A stretch of DNA of 19,433 bases from DATAFT01 sp035544635 (GTDB lineage: Bacteria; Acidobacteriota; Thermoanaerobaculia; Multivoradales; Multivoraceae), in contig DATKDQ010000236.1 in assembly GCA_035544635.1 (NCBI GenBank), positions 1 to 19,433 on the forward strand. Reading direction: 5' to 3'. Position 1 is the first letter of the stretch, and each line of letters starts with the position of its first letter. The notes under the pieces were generated by a model. It had not been told where the DNA came from and made no database searches. It saw only the letters and a list, made by a program, of their open reading frames with translations. This document shows positions 7,510 through 17,876 of the stretch, piece by piece. The translations under genes were made by a program, and so were the position numbers.

Positions 7510-8797
7510 GTCCGCGGCCGCGGCGCTCGGGCGCGGCGACTCCGGGCCCAGGATCGTGGTCGCCCCACCGGGGCCGCGCTCGCGCCAGCTCGTCGCGACG
7601 CTCGGCGCGACGGAGGCCCCGGGCACGAATACCGTCGGCGCCGAGCCCAGCGTGGTGTGGGCGGAGGCGGTCGGGGCCAACGTGCTCGACGTCGACGGCA
7701 ACCGCTACGTCGACCTCACGTCGGGCTTCGGGGTCGCGGCGGTCGGGCATCGCCACCCGCGCGTGGTCGCGGCGATCCAGTCGCAGGCGGCGCGTCTCGT
7801 CCACGGTCTGGGCGACGTCGCGGCGCACCCGGCACGCGTCGAGCTCGGGCGGCGGCTCCAGGCGCTCGCGCCGATGGCGGACGCGCGCGTCTACTTCGCG
7901 GTGTCGGGGAGCGACGCGGTGGAGATCGCGTGGAGGACGGCGGCGCTCGCCACCGGGCGCGCCGGCGCGCTCGCGTTCGCGCCCGCGTACCACGGCACCA
8001 GCGTGGGCGCGCTCGGCCTCACTTCGCGCCCGTCGTTCCGAGAGCCGTTCGCCGCGATGATCGGGGCGCCGGTGCATCGACTCCCGTTCGCCTGCGCCGC
8101 CGCCGCGATCGACGCCGTCCTCGACCGGCACGGGCTCGAGATCGGCTGCGTCGTCTTCGAGCCCATCGCCGGACGCGAGGGCGTCCTGGTGCCCCCGGTC
8201 GGATGGCTGAGCGCGGTCGCGGAGCGCTGCCGCGCCCACGGCGTCCTGGTCGTCGCCGACGAGATCCTCACCGGCTTCGGCCGCACCGGAGCGCTCTGGG
8301 TGGCGCCCGAGGAGGGAGTCGAGCCCGACCTCGTCTGCTGCGGCAAGGCGCTCGGAGGCGGGCTGCCCATCGCGGCCGTGCTCGGTCGCGCCGACCTCCT
8401 CGCGGCGTGGGACCGGCCGGGCGAGGCGCTCCATACCGGGACCTTCCTGGCGCATCCGCTGGCCTGCGCGGCGGCGCTCGCCACGCTCGACGTGATCGAC
8501 GACGAAGCGCTGCCCGCACGCGCGCGGGCGCTCGGCGCCCGCATCGAGGAGCGCGCGCGGCGATGGCGCACGCTGCCGGTCGTGACCGACGTGCGCGGGC
8601 GCGGCCTGTTCTGGGGTATCGAGCTGCGGGATCGGGACTCCGCGCTGCGGGCCGCGCGCGCTGCGCTCTCGAGCGGGCTCTTGCTCCTCACCTGCGGCGC
8701 GGAGGGGCGGACGCTCCAGCTCCTGCCGCCGCTCAACGTCGCCGAGGAGCAGCTCGCGATCGCGCTCGACCTGGTGGAGGTGGCGCTGTGCCGGTGA
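7463..8797 (+). CDS. Class III PLP-dependent aminotransferase
   Basis: 444 residues if started at ATG 7463, which overlaps recR by 47 bp. The only other in-frame candidate is GTG 7556, preceded by AGGATC (413 residues). That would drop residues upstream of the PPGPRSRQL segment that I believe are conserved, so the start is unsettled. Fold-type I landmarks (numbered from 7463) are GNRYVDLTSGFGVAAVGHRHP, the SGSDAVEIAWRTA cofactor-phosphate region, FAPAYHGTS, ADEILTGFGRTG (Asp266 to the pyridine N) and CCGKALGGGLP with Lys295 as Schiff-base lysine. HTGTFLAHPLACAAALATL and RGRGLFWGIEL are also typical. It resembles the 4-aminobutyrate/acetylornithine aminotransferase group; the substrate cannot be read. 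Its placement after recR suggests co-transcription, not shared function. Confidence 0.88.
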   Translation: MRSHSRARSAVADRSESAAAALGRGDSGPRIVVAPPGPRSRQLVATLGATEAPGTNTVGAEPSVVWAEAVGANVLDVDGNRYVDLTSGFGVAAVGHRHPRVVAAIQSQAARLVHGLGDVAAHPARVELGRRLQALAPMADARVYFAVSGSDAVEIAWRTAALATGRAGALAFAPAYHGTSVGALGLTSRPSFREPFAAMIGAPVHRLPFACAAAAIDAVLDRHGLEIGCVVFEPIAGREGVLVPPVGWLSAVAERCRAHGVLVVADEILTGFGRTGALWVAPEEGVEPDLVCCGKALGGGLPIAAVLGRADLLAAWDRPGEALHTGTFLAHPLACAAALATLDVIDDEALPARARALGARIEERARRWRTLPVVTDVRGRGLFWGIELRDRDSALRAARAALSSGLLLLTCGAEGRTLQLLPPLNVAEEQLAIALDLVEVALCR

Positions 8798-8856
8798 GAC
8801 GAAAGAGTCGTTCGCCCGGCTCCGCTGGATCGGGGCAGGAAGGGACGCGGGTGCCG

Positions 8857-10113
8857 ATGATCGATCTCGCGCGCGCCCACCGGCCGCTCGCGGCCGAGCT
8901 GGTGGCGGCGTTCGAGCGGGTGGTTCGCGACGGGTGCTTCATCCTGGGCGAGGAGGTGGCGGCGTTCGAGCGCGAGGTCGCGCGCGCGATCGGCGTCGAG
9001 CATGCCGTGGGCATGTCGTCGGGCACCGACGCGCTCCTGGCGGCGCTCCTCGAGCTCGATCTCGAGGCGGGGGACGAGGTGCTCTGTCCCGCGTTCACCT
9101 TCTTCTCGACCGCCGGGTCGGTGTGGCGGGCGGGCCTGCGGCCGGCGTTCGCGGACGTCTCCGCGCGGAGCTTCAACTCCGGCCGGGAGGAGCTCGAGGC
9201 GCGACTCGGCCCGCGCACCCGCGCGATCGTCGTCGTGCACCTGTTCGGACGCCTGGCGGAGATGGAGCCCATCCTCGAGCTCGCGCGATCGCGCGACCTC
9301 GCCGTGATCGAGGACGCGGCCCAGGCGCTCGGCGCCGCGGACGCCGGCCGTCAGGCGGGCACCTTCGCGCGCACCGGCTGCTTCTCGTTCTTCCCGACCA
9401 AGAACCTGGGTGGCTTCGGCGACGGAGGGCTGGTGACCACCGCGAGCGCGGAGCGCGCCGAGCGCCTGCGTGTCCTGCGCAACCTCGGCCAGGGCGCGGC
9501 GCGCTACGTTCACGACCAGGTGAGCGGCAACTTCCGGCTCGACGCGCTCCAGGCGGCGCTGCTGCGGGTGAAGCTGCCGCACCTGGCGGCGATGAACGAG
9601 CGCCGCCGTGACGTGGCGGCGCGCTACGACCGCCTCTTCGCCGACTCCGGTCTCGCGGCGCGGCGTGAGCCCGTGCCCGGTGCGCCCGAGGGCGCCGGCG
9701 CGCGGTCGGGGGGCGACGCCGCGGAGCTCGACACCGCGCCGCTCGTCCTGCCAGAGCCCGCCGGCGAAGCCCACGTGTTCCATCAGTACGTGGTCCGCAT
9801 CCTGCCACCGCACCGGCGCGACGCGCTGCGCCAGCATCTCACCGGTGCCGGCATCGAGACTCAGGTCTACTACCCGGTTCCGCTCCACCTGCAGCCCTGC
9901 TTCCGCGAGCTCGGCTACCGCGCGGGGACCTTGCCGGTCGCGGAGCGCCTCGCCGGCGAGGTGCTGGCGCTGCCGATGCATCCCGACCTCGCCGCCGACG
10001 AGCAGTCGAGAGTCGTCGAGCAGGTCGCGGCGTTCTTCGCCCGCGGCGACCGCTCCGCCGGCGCGAGGCGAGGTGCAGCAACACTCCGCGCCGGGTCCGA
10101 CCGCCGGGCATGA
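8857..10113 (+). CDS. DegT/DnrJ/EryC1 (sugar) aminotransferase
   Basis: 418 residues from ATG 8857; a GTG at 8851 is also possible, and AGGAAGGG at 8837-8844 serves either. The family makes amino sugars by transaminating keto nucleotide-sugars with PLP. Key blocks are IDLARAHRPLAAELVAAFE, ILGEEVAAFE, VGMSSGTDALLAALL, CPAFTFFSTAGSVWRAG, VIEDAAQALGA (Asp153) and FSFFPTKNLGGFGDGG with Lys182 as the PLP lysine. SGNFRLDALQAALLRVKL and YYPVPLHLQPCFRELGY follow. A low-complexity Gly/Ala-rich insertion lies around residues 270-300, and the last ~20 residues are an Arg-rich tail not typical of the family. The gene is 59 bp after the class III enzyme and overlaps the next by 4 bp. No nucleotide-sugar dehydratase or glycosyltransferase is nearby, so the pathway is unknown. 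Confidence 0.9.
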   Translation: MIDLARAHRPLAAELVAAFERVVRDGCFILGEEVAAFEREVARAIGVEHAVGMSSGTDALLAALLELDLEAGDEVLCPAFTFFSTAGSVWRAGLRPAFADVSARSFNSGREELEARLGPRTRAIVVVHLFGRLAEMEPILELARSRDLAVIEDAAQALGAADAGRQAGTFARTGCFSFFPTKNLGGFGDGGLVTTASAERAERLRVLRNLGQGAARYVHDQVSGNFRLDALQAALLRVKLPHLAAMNERRRDVAARYDRLFADSGLAARREPVPGAPEGAGARSGGDAAELDTAPLVLPEPAGEAHVFHQYVVRILPPHRRDALRQHLTGAGIETQVYYPVPLHLQPCFRELGYRAGTLPVAERLAGEVLALPMHPDLAADEQSRVVEQVAAFFARGDRSAGARRGAATLRAGSDRRA

Positions 10114-10805
10114 GCTTCGAAGGGATCCTGCTCTGGGCGCTCGTGATCGCAGCTGGCGTAGCCGCCGCCATGCTGGTGGTGGCGCTGCGCGGTGCGCCGG
10201 CGTCCGAGATCGCCCGCGCCGCGGCGGCGGGCCGTTTCGCCGACGCGCTCGATGCCGCGCGCCGGCTAAAGCCCGCAGAGCGCGACGACCTCCTGGCGGC
10301 CGCGATCGCGGCCAAGCACCGGCGCTCGTGGGACGAGGCCGACCGTTGGCTCCGCGCTCTTCTCGCCGACGATCCCGGCGACGGCGAGGCGCTGGTCGAG
10401 CTCGGTCTGGTCGAGGCCTACCGCGGTCGGGCCGCCGCGGCCGACTCCAGCCTGCGTCGCGCTGCGGCGGAGCGCGCCGACCTCGGCGAGTCGATCCTCC
10501 TGCATCGCGCCTTCGCGACGCTCGTCGGCGGCGACGCGGCCCGCGCGCGGCATCTGTTCGAAGAGGTGGAAGGGCCGCTCGAGACCAAGCTCGCGATCGA
10601 CGTCGGCGGCGGCGAGCCGGCGTTTGCCGAGTGGTTCCTGCACGCCGCGGCGCTGTGGCACGCGAGCGGCGAGGTCAGCCGGGCGGCGTGGGCCTGGCGG
10701 AAGGCCGAGGAGTCGGCGCCCGAGAGCCTGCTGCCGGACCACGTGCGCGAACAGCTCGGCGGGCCGGCGCCGGATCGGTCGCCGCCGGCACGCGGCGACG
10801 GCTGA
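10110..10805 (+). CDS. Membrane-anchored helical-repeat (TPR-like) protein, unknown function
   Basis: 231 residues. The ATG overlaps the DegT gene stop (ATGA), so the pair is probably translationally coupled. A single N-terminal transmembrane segment spans about 5-27 (GILLWALVIAAGVAAAMLVVAL). The rest is Ala-rich helices with TPR-like spacing: GRFADALDAARRL, RSWDEADRWLRALLADDPGDGEALVELGLVEAYRGR, and AARARHLFEEVEG. The C-terminus is Pro/Arg/Asp-rich and probably disordered. The topology predicts a short anchor with a soluble scaffold on one side of the membrane. I do not recognise a named family. The gene ends 15 bp from the convergent mutY. Confidence 0.72.
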   Translation: MSFEGILLWALVIAAGVAAAMLVVALRGAPASEIARAAAAGRFADALDAARRLKPAERDDLLAAAIAAKHRRSWDEADRWLRALLADDPGDGEALVELGLVEAYRGRAAAADSSLRRAAAERADLGESILLHRAFATLVGGDAARARHLFEEVEGPLETKLAIDVGGGEPAFAEWFLHAAALWHASGEVSRAAWAWRKAEESAPESLLPDHVREQLGGPAPDRSPPARGDG

Positions 10806-10820
10806 GGTTGGCCCGAGCGC

Positions 10821-11984
10821 TCACCTCCGCTCGGTCGAGGACGAAGCCGGCCCGGTCAGACAGGCGAGCACCTTGCGCACCATCGACGTGGTCGGCACGG
10901 CGGCGATCTCGTCGGGCGCGAGCCAGCCGGGCTCGCCGCGCTGCGCGCTCTCGGCGACGACCGTACCGTCGAACCGGACCTCGGCATCGTGGATCTCGAG
11001 CTCGAGCGCGCGAAACGTGATCCCGTGCCGCGCCATGCCGCGCCGCACGCCGACCCGCCACATGCCGCCGTACGCCGTACCGAGCGAAGCCTCCCACTCC
11101 GCGCGGCGCCGCGACCGTGGGGTCCACGGAAACTCCCACAGCCCGGCGAGCAGCGCGCTCGACTCGGGGTTGCGCACCAGGAGGAACCGACCCTGCCGGC
11201 GCACCACCGCCACCACCCGGCGCTCGCGGACGCCACGGCGCCGAGGCGCCCTCACCGGCAGCTCCTCCGCCCGCCCGCTCGAACGACCGGCGCAGTCGTC
11301 CCGCAGCGGACAGGCGGGACACAGCGGACGGCTCGGACGGCACAGCGTGGCGCCGAGCTCCATCATCGCCTGGTTGCTGTCGCCCGGGGCCTTCCGATCG
11401 AGCAGCAGCGCCGCAGCCTCGCGCACGCGACGGCGCGCAGCACCATGGCGGGGGTCAGAGTCTAGATCGAGCAGGCGCGCGATCACACGCTCGACGTTGC
11501 CGTCGACCGCCGGCACCGGCTCGCCGAAGGCGATGCTCGCGATCGCACCCGCGGTGTAGGGACCGATGCCGGGCAGGGCGCGGAGGTCCGCTTCCGTGCG
11601 CGGGAAGGCACCCCGCGCGACGATCTCGCGTGCGGCCTGGTGCAGTCGCCGCGCCCGCGCGTAGTAGCCGAGACCCGACCAGCGCACCAGCACGGCCTCG
11701 AGCGGCGCCGCCGCCAGCGTCTCGACATCGGGAAACGCCTCGAGAAACCGCTTGTAATACGGAATCACGGTCTCCACGCGCGTCTGCTGCAGCATGATCT
11801 CCGACACCAGAATCGCGTACGGATCCGTAGCGTCGCGCCACGGCAGCGCGCGCCGGCTCGACCGATACCACGCGACCAGTGCGGGCGCGCAGGACTCCGC
11901 GATTCCGATCCGGTGAAATTTCTTTGATGCGGAAGCCTCCGACACAGCGTGACTTGTGCGGCGGCAGGAATTTTTTTTGATCAT
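10821..11984 (-). CDS. mutY: A/G-specific adenine glycosylase MutY
   Basis: 387 residues from ATG 11984. MutY removes adenine mispaired with 8-oxoguanine. Seen in order: WYRSSRRALPWRD, SEIMLQQTRVETVIPYY with catalytic Glu62, the helix-hairpin-helix LPGIGPYTAGAIASIAFG, and VPAVDGNVERV with catalytic Asp161. The 4Fe-4S ligands Cys 215, 222, 225 and 231 follow in C-x6-C-x2-C-x5-C spacing. The C-terminal NUDIX-like 8-oxoG recognition domain covers about 255-375 (RQGRFLLVRNPESSALLAGLWEFP). About 30 residues precede the conserved core and are unlike the family; codons 3-5 lie in an A8 run. GTG at 11945 is an alternative start. A far longer open frame (to 13673) passes antisense through dnaA and is not real. 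Confidence 0.94.
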   Translation of the reverse strand: MIKKNSCRRTSHAVSEASASKKFHRIGIAESCAPALVAWYRSSRRALPWRDATDPYAILVSEIMLQQTRVETVIPYYKRFLEAFPDVETLAAAPLEAVLVRWSGLGYYARARRLHQAAREIVARGAFPRTEADLRALPGIGPYTAGAIASIAFGEPVPAVDGNVERVIARLLDLDSDPRHGAARRRVREAAALLLDRKAPGDSNQAMMELGATLCRPSRPLCPACPLRDDCAGRSSGRAEELPVRAPRRRGVRERRVVAVVRRQGRFLLVRNPESSALLAGLWEFPWTPRSRRRAEWEASLGTAYGGMWRVGVRRGMARHGITFRALELEIHDAEVRFDGTVVAESAQRGEPGWLAPDEIAAVPTTSMVRKVLACLTGPASSSTERR

Positions 11985-11989
11985 CCTCG

Positions 11990-12019
11990 TTGCGCCGCGA
12001 GATTCCCCGATGTTATGAT
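11990..12019 (+). promoter_or_regulatory. Candidate dnaA promoter
   Basis: TATGAT at 12014-12019 matches the -10 consensus at five of six positions. TTGCGC at 11990-11995, 18 bases upstream, is a weak -35. A start near 12026 would leave a ~73-base leader containing a small hairpin (CTTCCG-AGGA-CGGAAG, 12026-12041) and the DnaA-box palindrome. This 114-bp gap is clearly richer in A/T than its surroundings and also has to carry the divergent mutY promoter. Confidence 0.45.
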
Positions 12020-12070
12020 CCTCGCCTTCCGAGGACGGAAGACAGAATCTCCAAAAGGTGTGCTTTAACT

Positions 12071-12087
12071 TTCCACAGGCTGTGGAA
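12071..12087. promoter_or_regulatory. Palindromic pair of DnaA-box-like sites before dnaA
   Basis: TTCCACAG-G-CTGTGGAA is a perfect palindrome with 8-bp arms around one base, ending 11 bases before the dnaA ATG. Each arm with its flanks matches the DnaA-box consensus TTWTNCACA with one mismatch (CTTTCCACA on plus, TATTCCACA on minus). Head-to-head boxes next to dnaA are a plausible autoregulation site or part of the origin. Confidence 0.6.
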
Positions 12088-12098
12088 TATCTGAGGAA

Positions 12099-13397
12099 AT
12101 GTGTGCCAAACCGATGAGTGCGAGCGTTTGGCACCGTCTCCAAGCCCGTCTGCAGAAGAGCCTTCCGCCCGAAGAGTTTCGCACCTGGTTCGGTCCTCTC
12201 GCCGTCGAGTCGGAGAGTGACCGCAGGCTGGTCCTGCGCGCCCCCAACCAGCGCTTCCTGTCCTCGCTCGAGGAGGTCTATCGACCGATGGTCGACCGCG
12301 CGGTGGCCGACCTCCAGGGTGCGTCGTTCGAGGTCCTGTTCTCGGTGGGCGAGGCCCAGCCAGCGGCCGCCGACGAGCCGTTCGAGACCCGCTACCAGTT
12401 CGAGACCTTCGTGGTCGGCAACTCGAATCAGCTCGCCTATGCCGCGGCCCGGGCGGTGGCGGCGCGGCCGGGGCGCAGCTATAACCCGCTGTTCTTGTAC
12501 GGCGGTGTAGGCCTCGGCAAGACTCACCTGCTGCACGCCATCGGGCACTCCATCCGCCATAGCCACAGCAAGCTGCAGGTGAAGTACCTGCCGACCGAGC
12601 AGTTCGTCAACGAGCTCATCAACTCGATCCGGTTCGACCGCACGGCGGCATTCCGCGAGCGCTACCGCTCGATCGACGTCCTGCTGGTCGACGACGTGCA
12701 GTTCCTGGGCAACAAGGAGCGGACCCAAGAGGAGTTCTTCCACACCTTCAACACGCTCTACAACGCCGGCAAGCAGATCGTGCTCTCCTCGGACTCCTCG
12801 CCCAAGGAGATCCCGAAGCTGCAGGAGCGCATGGTCTCGCGCTTCAAGTGGGGGCTGGTCACCGAGATCGAGCCGCCCTGCTACGAGACGCGCATGGCGA
12901 TCCTCAAGCGCAAGAGCAAGGAACGCGGGCACGAGCTCCCCGAGGACGTGGCGCGGCTGCTCGCCGAGCACGTCGACACGAACATCCGCGAGCTGGAGGG
13001 GGCGGTCACGCGCGTGATCGGTTACGCCACCCTCAGCGGGCAGAGCATCACGGCGGACCTCGCACGCCGGCTCCTGCGCGACGTCTTCAGCTCGCCGCGC
13101 GGCCAACCCTCCATGGAGGACATCCTGCGCGTCGTCACCGCCCACTTCGGCGTCAAGGTCACCGATCTCCAGTCCAAGAAGCGCACCAACGCGATCGCCT
13201 TGCCGCGCCAGGTCGGGATGTACCTGGCGCGCAAGATCACGCGACACTCGCTCGAGGAGATCGGAGGCTTCTTCGGCGGCCGCGACCACTCCACCGTGCT
13301 CTACGCGGTCGACAAGATCGACCGCGAGAGCCGGCAGGACGAGCGCTTCCGCGAGCTGATCGCGACCTTCCTGGGTCAACTGCAGCGCGCGACGTGA
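12099..13397 (+). CDS. dnaA: Chromosomal replication initiator DnaA
   Basis: 432 residues. DnaA-ATP binds oriC boxes and melts the origin. Domain I is residues 8-75 (WHRLQARLQKSLPPEEFRTWFGPL). Domain II is reduced to a short linker (~83-100). The AAA+ module has Walker A GGVGLGKT (135-142), Walker B LLVDDVQF (195-202), sensor-type LSSDSSPKEIPKL and RMVSRFKWGLV. The C-terminal DNA-binding domain ends with the signature GGRDHSTVLYAVDKI. ATG 12099 sits only 2-3 bases after GAGG, so ATG 12114 (giving MSASVWHRL) is a real alternative; its SD spacing of ~16 is also poor. A DnaA-box palindrome precedes the gene, and candidate oriC follows. Confidence 0.97.
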   Translation: MCAKPMSASVWHRLQARLQKSLPPEEFRTWFGPLAVESESDRRLVLRAPNQRFLSSLEEVYRPMVDRAVADLQGASFEVLFSVGEAQPAAADEPFETRYQFETFVVGNSNQLAYAAARAVAARPGRSYNPLFLYGGVGLGKTHLLHAIGHSIRHSHSKLQVKYLPTEQFVNELINSIRFDRTAAFRERYRSIDVLLVDDVQFLGNKERTQEEFFHTFNTLYNAGKQIVLSSDSSPKEIPKLQERMVSRFKWGLVTEIEPPCYETRMAILKRKSKERGHELPEDVARLLAEHVDTNIRELEGAVTRVIGYATLSGQSITADLARRLLRDVFSSPRGQPSMEDILRVVTAHFGVKVTDLQSKKRTNAIALPRQVGMYLARKITRHSLEEIGGFFGGRDHSTVLYAVDKIDRESRQDERFRELIATFLGQLQRAT

Positions 13398-13868
13398 AGG
13401 CTCTCCACGCTGCGCGACACGGACCCGGTGTGCCGGCACCCCGTGGACAACCGCGTCGATCCACCGGTAGTGGCTCTGGATATCCAGGCCGCCCCTCCAC
13501 TCCCCGCCAACACCCGCGCGCCGGCCGCGCCACCCCCTTGGGGACGGGTGTCGAGAACGAGGCCGATCTCCACGCCCCCTCCACGGCCCGGTGCGCGCCA
13601 TCCACGTTCCGCGGATGGACCGCATCTCCTTGTGGGGACCCGCGTTCAGGACGGCGCGGGGATCGGGATCCACATTCGGAGCTGGTCTATAAGGTTACGA
13701 AGGTATTCTGAGGCCCCAGGCTGAGATCCGGAGCCGGGACCGGACCGACGACGGGTTCCTGGTCCACGACTTCCCCTCCGGCAGCTCTCCATCGACCCCG
13801 CGTCCCGTACCCCCGCTCCCGCATTCCGTCCGATCCCCGCGTCCCCTGCGCCGCCCGAGACGAGTCGA
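13398..13868. other. dnaA-dnaN intergenic region, candidate oriC
   Basis: 471 bp with no credible gene. It contains an unusual density of TCCAC cores. The best DnaA-box-like 9-mers are TTGTCCACG (minus, 13442-13450), CCATCCACG (13598-13606), GGATCCACA (13666-13674) and TGGTCCACG (13760-13768). The first two fit the G/C-tolerant box reported for high-GC bacteria with a final A-to-G change. The short A/T-richer stretch around 13686-13712 (TCTATAAGGTTACGAAGG) is the only obvious candidate unwinding element. The dnaN promoter must also be here or upstream. No perfect TTATCCACA is present, so oriC is inferred mainly from position. Confidence 0.5.
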
Positions 13869-14993
13869 ATGAAGCTCCTGTGCAACCGCGAAAAGCTCCG
13901 CGAGGGCCTCTCCGTCGCCAACACCGTGATCCCCGCGAAGAGCCCCAAGCCGGTGATGTCCAACGTCTGCCTGGTGGCGCGCGAGGACGCGCTCGAGCTG
14001 GTCGGCTGCGACGCGGACACGGCTGTGCGCTACCGGATCGAGGACGTGAAGGTCGAGGAGCCGGGCATGGCGGTCGTGCCCGCCCGGGTGATCCTGGACT
14101 TCGTGCGCGACCTGGCGGGGGAGAGCGTGGTGATCGACACGAGCGGGGGCAACTGCCAGATCCACGGCGGCCAGGACACCTGCGAGCTGGTGACCGGCGA
14201 CCCCGACGAGTTCCCGGCCGTCTCGCGCTCGCCCGAGGAAGGCGCGCTCTCGATCCAAGGCGGCACCTTCTCCGCGCTGGTGGGACGGACCGCCTTCGCC
14301 GCCGCCCGTGAGCAGGGCCGCTACGCCATGAACGGCGTGCTGGTCGAGGTCGAGAACGGGTCGCTGAAGATGGTCGCGACCGACGGCCGGCGCCTGGCGG
14401 TCGCCCACGCCCCGATCGAAGCCAGCGCCGAGGGCTCGGCGCTGGCGGCGCGCGGCGCGGCGCGCCCGGCGATCGTGCCGACCAAGGCGATGCAGCTCTT
14501 CTGCCGTGTGATCAGCGATCCGCTGGAGAGCGTCAAGCTCCACATCAGCGACAACCAAGTCAGCCTCAAGACGCGCACCGCTGAAGTCTTCGCGCGGCTG
14601 CTCGACGGGGAGTTCCCGCGCTATGCGGCGGTGATCCCCCAGGAGGCGCAGAACGTGCTCGAAGCGGACGCCGACACCCTCGGCCGCAAGATCCGTCTGG
14701 TGGCCAACGTGACGGGCGACGAGGCCCGCGCGGTGCGGCTCTCGCTGCGCAAGGGCCACCTGGAGCTCTTCGGCCACTCGGCCGGCAGGGGCGAGGCGCG
14801 GGCCAGCATGGACGTCGACTTCCGCGGCGCGGCCAGCGACATCGCCTTCAACCCCGATTACGTGGTCGAGGGGCTCAAGAACTGCGAGTCCACCAACGTG
14901 CGGCTGGAGTTCCACGACCGCACCTCGCCGGGCAAGTTCACCCTCGGCGAGAGCTACATCTACATCGTGATGCCGATCACGGTCGACGTCTGA
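13869..14993 (+). CDS. dnaN: DNA polymerase III subunit beta (sliding clamp)
   Basis: 374 residues, normal clamp length. The ring-shaped dimer holds polymerase on DNA. The start MKLLCNREKLREGLSVANTV and the blocks PVMSNVCLVAREDALELVGCDAD, GRYAMNGVLVEVENGSLKMVATDGRRLAVA, DGEFPRYAAVIPQ, FNPDYVVEGLKNC and the C-terminal YIYIVMPITV (peptide-binding cleft) cover the three clamp domains. There is no strong Shine-Dalgarno. The next gene's TTG lies 2 bases after the stop. Confidence 0.97.
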   Translation: MKLLCNREKLREGLSVANTVIPAKSPKPVMSNVCLVAREDALELVGCDADTAVRYRIEDVKVEEPGMAVVPARVILDFVRDLAGESVVIDTSGGNCQIHGGQDTCELVTGDPDEFPAVSRSPEEGALSIQGGTFSALVGRTAFAAAREQGRYAMNGVLVEVENGSLKMVATDGRRLAVAHAPIEASAEGSALAARGAARPAIVPTKAMQLFCRVISDPLESVKLHISDNQVSLKTRTAEVFARLLDGEFPRYAAVIPQEAQNVLEADADTLGRKIRLVANVTGDEARAVRLSLRKGHLELFGHSAGRGEARASMDVDFRGAASDIAFNPDYVVEGLKNCESTNVRLEFHDRTSPGKFTLGESYIYIVMPITVDV

Positions 14994-14995
14994 TC

Positions 14996-15310
14996 TTGGA
15001 CGAACGCGACAGGAGACGGGGCGCTCCGGCCCCGATGCGACAAGCCCTGCGGGAGTTCGTCCACGATGCCGGGCTCGGGCCGCGGCTGCGCGACGCGCGC
15101 GTCTTCCGGGCCTGGCGCGAGGCGGCCGGCGAGGCGCTGGCGCGGCGCGCCCGCGCCGTGCGCTTCCAGGGGGGCGAGCTGTGCGTCGAGGTGTCCTCAT
15201 CGGCCCACCGCTCCGAGCTCGAGATGACGGGCGAGGGCCTGCGCCGCGCTGCGAACGCCCTGCTCGGCGAGGAGAAGATCCGGCGCATCACCTTCCAGTC
15301 GAGACGCTGA
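14996..15310 (+). CDS. DciA-like DUF721 protein
   Basis: 104 residues from TTG 14996, two bases after dnaN; ATG 15035 (91 residues) is the alternative. Neither start has a well-spaced ribosome-binding site (AGGAG at 15011-15015 lies 19 bases before the ATG). The family pattern is present: LREFVHDAGLGPRLRDARVFRAWREAAGEALARRARAVRF, then GGELCVEVSSSAHRSELEM and the C-terminal LLGEEKIRRITFQ. DciA proteins help load the replicative helicase DnaB in bacteria lacking DnaC/DnaI, and a gene between dnaN/recF and gyrB is a typical address. recF is absent between dnaN and gyrB here. The family call is good; the loading role is inferred. Confidence 0.82.
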   Translation: MDERDRRRGAPAPMRQALREFVHDAGLGPRLRDARVFRAWREAAGEALARRARAVRFQGGELCVEVSSSAHRSELEMTGEGLRRAANALLGEEKIRRITFQSRR

Positions 15311-15312
15311 AC

Positions 15313-17791
<2,479 letters not shown>

Positions 17792-17793
<2 letters not shown>

Positions 17794-17818
17794 ACGACCG
17801 AGCTTGGTTCGGTAGTTC
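17792..17818 (+). terminator. Hairpin at the gyrB stop, possible terminator
   Basis: An imperfect stem (GAACGACCGA with TCGGTAGTTC, one mismatch) around a 7-base loop begins inside the gyrB stop codon. No T-run follows, so it is not a standard intrinsic terminator. It may aid termination or mRNA protection. Confidence 0.3.
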
Positions 17819-17876
17819 ATGCGGCTGGCGCGGAGGCTGGTCCCGGCTTCAGCTCCGGCGCGCGAGCCTCCGATAG

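Noticed and set aside
7891..9981. 696-residue minus-strand ORF
   Set aside because: Antisense to the two aminotransferases, which carry complete PLP motifs; no recognisable domain in the shadow.
11985..13673. N-terminal extension of the mutY frame through dnaA and the origin gap
   Set aside because: It lies antisense to dnaA and shows no family similarity; MutY is complete from 11984.
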